From: Orychophragmus violaceus
Lineage: Eukaryota > Streptophyta > Magnoliopsida > Brassicales > Brassicaceae
DNA: 64,000 bases
Reading direction: 5' to 3'
Assembly (NCBI GenBank): GCA_030180135.1
Contig: CM058233.1
Coordinates: 106,247,994-106,311,993, forward strand
The position numbers were made by a program, and so were the translations under genes. Below the pieces are notes generated by a model that did not search any database, was not told where the DNA came from, and was given only the letters and a program-made list of their open reading frames with translations. Positions 57,661 through 64,000 of this stretch are shown in pieces (the stretch's first letter is position 1; each line of letters begins with the position of its first letter).

Positions 57661-57938
57661 ATGATTTTCCCAAAAAATGTTTATTTTAGATTTTTGGGAG
57701 TTGAGACAACTTTCAAATGCATCCAGAATTTTCAATTATTTTGGATGCAATATCTGACTTTTGCACCTGGATGCGTTTCTTAAGTACCACTAAAAGAACA
57801 ACATCTTGTTTTTGCAGTGAGATGCAGTTTCTCAACGCACAAAAGAACATCACCAGAATAGAAAGATCTCGTCTGATTTCATTTTCTACATTGTATCGAG
57901 TTTGGAGTTTATATAAAGAGGTCTTAAGTATTTGTAAT

Positions 57939-58617
57939 CAGTGTTCTAAAATACGCTATACGCTAGCCGGGCGGAGGACTACTGTATAGCGCCTAGACGT
58001 ATACACGAACGTTTATGCGAAGACTATACGGTGAATACTTTTTGTAAAAAATAATATATAAATATATATTTATCAATTTTATAGTACATAATAACATAAT
58101 AAAATGGAAACAATTATTATGTATTTTAAAAATGTTTATATTCTCAATCAATTAAAACAATAATAATTTTAACTCAAATGATAAAATTTCATAATAAAAT
58201 GAAAATATCAGATATCGAATTAAAGACAAACATTCATATCATTTTTTATATTTAATTTTATAAATTGGTTGTAGTCGTATTCAAAAACAAGTTTTAAAAT
58301 TATTACTTAATTATTAAAAAGTTATTTGCAAATAATTTAGTTTACATCAAGCAAAAAAATGTTATCTTTGATATAATTGTGGTTTTATTTTTAAATATGA
58401 AAAAATCAAATAAAATAATATTATTTTACTTGGAACATTAATAGAACACATAACGTATGCGTGAAATCAATATCGTCCATTATTTATTTGTCGTATATGT
58501 GGACATTTTTTATTTTTTTTTCTTAGAAATACATATAGCAAAATACGATACGGTAAATCACTGTATAGCGCCTAGACGTCGTATACGCGGGCGCCTGGAC
58601 CGTATTTTAGAACACTG
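57939..58617. mobile_element. Non-autonomous hAT element, perfect 8-bp target duplication
   Basis: 679 bp, starting CAGTGTTCTAAAATACG and ending with its exact inverse. It is flanked by TTTGTAAT on both sides (57931-57938 and 58618-58625). Subterminal TATAGCGCCTAGACG occurs at both ends in the same orientation. The centre is AT-rich, with no transposase. Confidence 0.93.
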
Positions 58618-58625
58618 TTTGTAAT

Positions 58626-59171
58626 ATGTAATCACACATTAACAAGGAAACCCTATAAAAAAAAAGTGTTCGCCTCGATATCTTGTTTCTCTCTAAGTTC
58701 TTCGCATAAGTCGGATCTTCTAAAGTTTACTAAAATTTACAACATATATGTAGAGACTATTAATATGCCATGAAACGTGTATCTGTGGAGGGAGAGAAGA
58801 CACATGCGGAGTAAAGAGAATGAAGATTGAGAAGCTCAAGCGTATAAAGGTTGTTGCAAATCGGTTACAAGATGATTGTGTTTATAATTAGGATGTTGTT
58901 CTTGTATTGAGTTTCATACTTTTACAGAATGAGAAGTATCTTGTAGAAAATACAATGTTGAGTGTGTTTTTTCTCGAGAGAATTAAGCTCAAGAGAATAG
59001 CTATTACATTGTATTGAGGTTATGGGAATAATACGACTATGTTCTTAAGAATATATAATGATGAAATTGTGAATATACGGTATGAATCCAATGCGTTGAT
59101 GAATGAATAAGAGGTAAGTCACTGACTTGAGGAGGTTATGTGAATACTCTTCGCATTGAATGATAATGTGC
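58626..59171. other. Intergenic DNA
   Basis: No coding gene or element end was identified in this stretch. Confidence 0.4.
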
Positions 59172-59402
59172 AATGGCATCGCTCCTAACGCAAGCCTCCC
59201 TTACGAAACCCCAAGCTACTCGACATCACAGACAACGGTGATTGACACAAATCATGTCAGCTCAGTTATGTTCTTGAAGCTAGATATATATTATGCTCTC
59301 ACTCCGACTCACGGGCTAGACCAATTATGAGACGCGTAACATTATTTAAATGGATATTCAAAGTTACTAGATTTGTCGATGTTAGACTTGTCTAGAAGTC
59401 AT
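59172..59402 (+). pseudogene. Lectin receptor kinase relic
   Basis: Two short pieces match the intact kinase gene. 59172-59255 corresponds to its lectin part around CATGGCATCG and CCTAACGCAAGCCTCCCTTA (54905-55015). 59293-59400 corresponds to its C-terminus around 56377-56485 (GGGCTAGACCAA, GTTACTAGATTTGTCGATG). About 1.4 kb between them is deleted. It is a tandem or dispersed copy that has almost vanished. Confidence 0.85.
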
Positions 59403-59609
59403 ATAGTGTACAATAGTCTTAACATAAACAAAATATAGAAAAGAAAGTTAGTTGCCAAAAAACAATGGTTTTGATTAGGTCTGCATTTTTAACTGAATCA
59501 AACCAATTTTTGGTTTTTAGTTCTAGTTTGGTTAGCTCAAACGAACCAAATCGGCAGCTACAAAAATAAAATTTAGTCCGTTAATTATTTTTTTTATAAA
59601 CCAATATAT

Positions 59610-59898
59610 GGTTAAATTTGGTTATTAAATTTTAAACCGAATATATTTCAAAAATTCGATTAAAATTGAATAATTTTGGTTAGATCAATTTTGATTTGGT
59701 TAAAAAATCAATATATTTTAGTTAAATTCGGTTGAATTCGGTATTAAAATCAATATATGTATATACCGAATTCAACCGAATTTAACAAAAATATATTGAT
59801 TTTTTAAACCAAATCAAAATTGAACTAACAAAAATTATTCAATTTTAATCGAATTTTTGAAACATATTCGGTTTAAAATTTAATAACCAAATTTAACC
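59610..59898. repeat. Large foldback (134-bp arms, 20-bp loop)
   Basis: The left arm 59610-59743 and right arm 59764-59898 are reverse complements with only about six or seven differences, joined by a 20-bp loop. The arms start GGTTAAATTTGGTTATTA and end GGTTGAATTCGGTA at the loop. Outside the arms, AACCGAACC-type words continue to about 60000. It is most likely a foldback/MITE-type element. If transcribed it would form a long double-stranded RNA. Confidence 0.92.
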
Positions 59899-60000
59899 AA
59901 TAACCAAACTGCATCAAAAGTTTTGGTTAATTTCTTATAATTGAATTAATCGAAAACCAACTCAACCGAACCAATTTTGACCCGAAGAACCGAACCAGTT

Positions 60001-60275
60001 TTTACCTTCCTCTTATTCTCACCGCATCGGCCGGCCGTTCACTGAGGTTTCCGGGATACTCGAGGCTCTTCATCAGGTGAAACCCGTCTCTTATTTCTCT
60101 TGTTTATTTCCAGGACAGATTTTAGTTTCCTTAGATCTGTTCAGTCTATTAAAGTCTATTAAAGTCAGAAGCTTTCAATTTATATAGCTCGCATATTTCT
60201 CAATTATATATGACGATCTGATTGAGTGATTAATTCATGTGTTAAGGTTAGGACGGAAGAGTAGTAGTAGCAGAG
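60001..60275 (+). promoter_or_regulatory. DPH5 promoter and leader
   Basis: Contains the likely 5' UTR, with an intron donor GGTGAAAC at about 60077 and an acceptor TTAAGGTTAGGACGG at about 60246. The foldback ends only about 100 bp upstream, so the promoter is very short or overlaps the repeat. Confidence 0.5.
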
Positions 60276-61700
60276 ATGTTGTACATTATAGGTTTAGGTT
60301 TAGGAGACGAAAAGGACATAACCCTCAGAGGACTCGAGGCGGTCAAGAAATCTCAGACAATATACATGGAAGCTTACACTTCTCTTTTGTCCTTCGGTCT
60401 CTCTTCTGATGGTCTTACCAATCTTGTAAGTCTCTCAAAGCCCCCTAATTTTGGATTCACCAATTTCATCTTCTGACCATCTTTTTGGGATTTTTCTCAG
60501 GAAAAGTTTTATGGGAAACCAATTATTCTTGCTGATAGAGAAATGGTGGAAGAAAAGGCCGGTGATATGATTGAAGAAGCCATCCTAAACGACGTCGCTT
60601 TTCTCGTTGTTGGTGATCCTTTCGGGTATGTTGAATCATGGCTTTGTTAGAACATAATTCGAGCTTTAACAGTGTCTTGATATTCAACTTATGCAAATAT
60701 ATTAGATACGAGACGATATGGTTGTTCGTTTGTTTGCGGTTGTAGCTGGCGGCTGCGATTTGCGGCAGCAGCTGACGTCAGCGGTAGGTTATTGTTCGTT
60801 TATATGTCGTTGTTGTTAATGGCAGCTACTAGCATAACCGTAAACTCCTGCTTTTGAAACCGATTGCTGATTTGAAAATTTGAATTACAGCAGGGTGGAC
60901 ATTAGCGGTAGATTGTTGTCCGTTAACTTGTCACTATCGCCAATGTCTAGCCGCATCCTGCTGCAATTCATATTTCTAAATCAGCAATTAGTGTCAAACG
61001 CAGGAGTTCGCGGCTGAACGCTAGTAACTGCCATTATTCTTGCTGCAACGACAAGTAAACGAATAACAACTTGCCGCTGGTGGCAGCGGCTGGCAAATGA
61101 ACATGTAGATTGAGATATGTCTGAAAATGTTTTTCTTGCAGCGCTACAACGCACAGCGACCTTGTTGTTCGAGCTAAGAAACTCGGTGTAAAAGTAGAGG
61201 TAGTGCACAACGCATCTGTCATGAATGCTGTTGGGATGTGTGGTCTGCAGCTTTACCATTACGGAGAGACAGTTTCAATCCCGTTCTTCACCGAGACTTG
61301 GAGACCTGATAGCTTTTACGAGAAGATCAAGAAGAACCTTGCTCTTGGACTGCACACTCTCTGTTTGCTAGATATCCGAGTGAAAGAGCCTACTTTTGAA
61401 TCTCTTTGCAGAGGAGGGAAGAAACAGTATGAGCCACCTAGGTATATGACTGTTAATACAGCGATCGAACAGCTGCTAGAAGTTGAGCAAAAGCATGGAG
61501 ATTCTGTTTATGGTGAAGATACAGAGTGTGTAGGGTTTGCACGCCTTGGCTCTGAGGATCAGATGATTGTTTCAGGGACGATGAAGCAACTGGAGAGTGT
61601 TGATTTTGGAGCACCTTTGCACTGTCTTGTGATTGTGGGAAAGACACATCCTGTGGAAGAAGAGATGTTAGAGTTTTATAAATACAAAACTGTTAATTAA
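60276..61700 (+). CDS. DPH5: Diphthine methyl ester synthase
   Basis: SAM-dependent tetrapyrrole-methylase-fold enzyme that methylates the diphthamide precursor on elongation factor 2 in the cytosol. Three exons join in frame: 60276-60425, 60501-60625 and 61142-61700, giving 277 residues, the length expected. Motifs: MLYIIGLGLGDEKDITLRGL at the N-terminus, FLVVGDPFGATTHSDLVVRA at the substrate/SAM site across the exon 2-3 junction, NASVMNAVGMCGLQLYHYGE, and FARLGSEDQMIVSGTMKQL. It holds the At4g31790 position. Intron 2 has been enlarged by a small transposon at about 60720-61110. Confidence 0.95.
60715..61110. mobile_element. MITE-like insert in DPH5 intron 2
   Basis: About 390 bp, GC-richer than the intron. 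Inverted-repeat-like ends pair GTTGTTCGTTTGTTTGCGG on the left with an inverse of CCGCTGG...GTTGTTATTCGTTTAC on the right. Internal GGCGGCTGCGATTTGCGGC and CCGCTGGTGGCAGCGGC also pair. No exact target duplication was read. Both splice sites remain intact. Confidence 0.6.
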
Positions 61701-62120
61701 AAGACAACAGGACTGAAGAAGGCTCTGATCTTTGCTCGCAAATCTTCAAGGCGGAGCAAGAACGATGAAACTAGAAACTGATAAGTGAGACTATTTTCTG
61801 CATTTTTATTTACTTTCGTGGTTTTGATGTTACATACATACCTCAGGTGGGTACTGAAATATTCATTTGGCTCTGGCTTGAAACCCACTTTGTATTAGAT
61901 CTTTGTTTCAGAGAGAAATTCAGTATGGGATTTATTTGATTTGGTTTGGTTTGAGAAGCTAACACCAAAGGAAAAGTCGTTTCGGTTTGGTATATGTTCG
62001 GTCTGGTTCTTGAGATTTTTTTTTTTTGGTCAACAGTACAATTTTATTTATAAAAGCCTAATGGGCCAAGTTACAGTCCAAAACGAGATTTTACAAAGAA
62101 TTTAAAAAAGACAGGTAATG
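61701..62120. other. DPH5 3' flank
   Basis: 3' UTR, then from 62017 a T-run followed by GGTCAACAGTACAATTTTAT. This is a common Brassicaceae pattern for the tail of a LINE on the minus strand. It abuts the LTR retrotransposon and may be its target. Confidence 0.4.
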
Positions 62121-62755
62121 TGTTGGAATTGTGTCCAGTAATCTCGGTACTGTCTCTAGAAAGTAAGAGTATGTCGAGATCAGACATAAGTCATATAATA
62201 CTGGGGATCATGATGGCTTGCTAGAGTCCGCTCATGATCTATAAGTCTTGGACTTATTGCCTTTATTATATGATCCCATATGGGTCACACGCCTAAGCTA
62301 ACAGGAAAAATGTGTAGGAACAGCTTAGCAGAAGTACGGTAAAAGTGCTAGGCATTTACTGTACTAAGAGAAACTAAAGGGCCTGATTAAATCCATGGGA
62401 TTTAATTAGAACTGATAATTGGGCCCAAAAGCCCATGAGGACTAAAGGGAGTTTTAATGAATTAAAACTTGACCTAAAGCTCTCCCATTCTTGAGTCCAT
62501 CTGCGCCTCTTTTCTCCTCTCTCTGCGCCTCTCTCCTGCTCGGTCTAGCAGCCATTTCCTTGTGAAGCGTGTGTGAGCCTTTGGAGGATTCATCCCTTGG
62601 TGTATCTCCCTGATCTCTGACCTGTTCTATTCCTTCCGCTGCAACAAACAGGTAAAAGGTGAGATCATAATGTTTCTATTCAAGAGAACCTAGATCCATG
62701 TTTAGGTTGATATCAATATGAGAATTGAATCAGGATCAACCGAACAAATCCAACA
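62121..62755 (+). repeat. 5' LTR of a Copia-type retrotransposon
   Basis: 635 bp beginning TGTTGGAATT and ending TCCAACA, so it opens with TG and closes with CA in short inverted repeats. It is followed after one base by a primer-binding site. The preceding five bases (TAATG) are the presumed target duplication. Its partner would be beyond the window. Confidence 0.85.
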
Positions 62756-64000
62756 GTGGTATCAGAGCCAGGTTCTTAGGTTTCTTGTTTTAGATTCATG
62801 TTTAGGTTGTTCAATCTGTTTAGAATTGTTTTGAATCAATTACTGATAAGATAAAACAGTTAAGAAACATAATTGAACCCTAAACACACAAGAAGAATCA
62901 CATTAGACCAAGCTATATGACTTGGTACAATGGTGATCGGCCGGTATGCAAACCGATCGGCTTGGCCGATCCTATGGTTGGATGCATCGCGCGTGATGGG
63001 CTGGTCGAGAGCATCGATCGCATCTCGTTCGCAATGCATCACGTCCCGGCTGCAAGGATGGATCGAGCTCGTCGTTCGGATGATGCTGCGATCGTCCCGA
63101 TCGATGGACGCTCACGTCCCGCTATCGTCCCGGCCGTAAGGATGGATCGTCCCGCTGTCGTCCCGGATGAAGCTGCGATCGTCCCGGTCGATTGGATGCG
63201 TGCGTCTGACCGTTCCGACCGTCAAGTCCGCAAGCCATCCCGATCATGGATCGTGCGTTTGGCTAGGGTTGGCGGCTAGGGTTTGATTGCGTGAAGATCA
63301 CGACTAGGTCGTGATCGGTTCACGTGATCAAATCGGTTCGGTTCGGTTTAAGTTTTAATTAAAATTAAAACGTCCTGGTTTAATAAACAGATTTTAATAA
63401 TTTTATTAAGTCTGGTTAAACCGGGATAAGAAATCCAATGTCGAAAGAAATATTGGATTTAGTGCCTAAACCAGGAATTTCTAATTTGATTTGGTTGGAC
63501 CAAATAAATTGAGAAATTCCGGTTTAGTAAATAACCGGTTGACAATTGTGGTCGTCGTAGTAATTAAAACTTGGTTAGACCAGTTTTAATGAACCAGACC
63601 GGTTATGTCAATTAATTGGACAATTGGGTCATGTCTTGGACATGGACCAATTCTTGGGCCTCGGGCCAAGAAGTTAAAACAATTGGGCCAGTTAATTGAG
63701 TCTTTCTTCAGAATAATTTAAAATCTATTTTATAAATTTATAAAGTCGTTTTTTAATTATATTTTCCGAAATTTTATAATTAGAAAGTTTCTTTAAATAG
63801 AAGTTTCTGAATTTGCGGATTTTGGATTTTAAAGAAGTTTCTAAAGTTAGAAAGTTTCCGGTTTTAGAAAGTTTCCAATTTTAGAAAGTTTCCAAAAAAT
63901 AGTAGGTTTCCATAAATAGAAAGTTTCCCGAAATAGTAATCTTCTATTTTGGGAATGATTTTAATAAACCTACGAACCTCAAATAATATCAAGCGTTGGA
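62756..64000 (+). mobile_element. Copia-type LTR retrotransposon, leader region (runs off window)
   Basis: Sequence downstream of the primer-binding site: about 1.2 kb of leader without a recognisable gag or pol motif. 62930-63280 is strikingly GC-rich, with ATCGTCCCG-type words repeated many times. The 63760-63960 end repeats AGAAAGTTTCC-type words. The open frame 62917-63279 (120 codons) is Arg/Asp-rich and probably fortuitous. The Copia assignment rests on the primer site and LTR style, because pol is outside the window. Confidence 0.7.
62757..62774 (+). promoter_or_regulatory. Retrotransposon primer-binding site (initiator Met-tRNA)
   Basis: TGGTATCAGAGCCAGG is complementary to the 3' end of plant initiator methionine tRNA and is the usual priming site of plant Copia elements. 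Its place one base after the LTR end fixes the LTR border and the element orientation. Confidence 0.9.

Noticed and set aside
62917..63279. 120-codon frame in the retrotransposon leader as a gene
   Set aside because: Arg/Asp-rich translation of a GC-rich nucleotide repeat, with an overlapping alternative frame; no gag motif.

Overview
This is a plant nuclear genome window, almost certainly from the mustard family (Brassicaceae). It has AT-rich intergenic DNA, split genes with GT-AG introns, and abundant small transposons. Its gene content matches the Arabidopsis thaliana chromosome 4 interval around At4g31690-At4g31790, as recalled from memory. All intact genes except GDU1 and the lectin kinase were reconstructed by joining exons at GT-AG sites, and the reading frame closes in every case.

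Layout. 356-3446 (-) GLR2.4-like glutamate receptor. 3.5-8.6 kb: decayed gene pieces, including a GLR exon fragment and a duplicated unknown fragment split by a Harbinger MITE. 8.7-11.0 kb (-): B3/REM relics, then an intact REM gene. 11.66-13.27 kb (-): TAF10. 15.5-36.7 kb: a tandem segmental duplication carrying two intact GDU1 copies (18535-19041 and 35073-35576, both +). The copies have been invaded by different transposons, so each one shows the empty site for insertions in the other. 36.9-37.6 kb: remnant of a SLY1/Sec1-like gene. 38.0-40.2 kb (-): WIN2-type PP2C. 41.05-42.42 kb: MULE. 43.2-44.9 kb (-): class III peroxidase. 45.4-47.4 kb (-): DBR1 lariat debranching enzyme. 49.35-52.19 kb (+): MGD1 galactolipid synthase. 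54.6-56.6 kb (+): lectin receptor kinase, inserted relative to Arabidopsis as recalled. 56.9-57.66 kb: 27-bp minisatellite. 57.94-58.62 kb: hAT element. 59.17-59.40 kb: lectin-kinase relic. 59.61-59.90 kb: large foldback. 60.28-61.70 kb (+): DPH5. 62.12 kb to the end: 5' part of a Copia-type LTR retrotransposon.

The genes are housekeeping or signalling genes with no shared pathway: transcription (TAF10, REM), RNA turnover (DBR1), plastid lipid (MGD1), translation-factor modification (DPH5), phosphatase and kinase signalling, amino-acid export and calcium channels. They are held together by inherited gene order, not by operon logic.

The most unusual content is transposon biology. A 3.34-kb Helitron (20247-23589) carries exon pieces of at least four unrelated genes: PEX2, an EEF1A-lysine-methyltransferase-like gene, UDP-glucuronate decarboxylase and a rhodanese/STR6-like gene. 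A 3.6-kb Pack-MULE (24377-27972) with a perfect 9-bp target duplication carries a chaperonin-60-alpha fragment and other exon-like pieces. Both lie between the two GDU1 genes. I did not find evidence of a previously undescribed functional system. The best candidates for novelty are the two gene-capturing elements, the GDU1 duplication as a record of transposition, the foldback, and the coding-length minisatellite.
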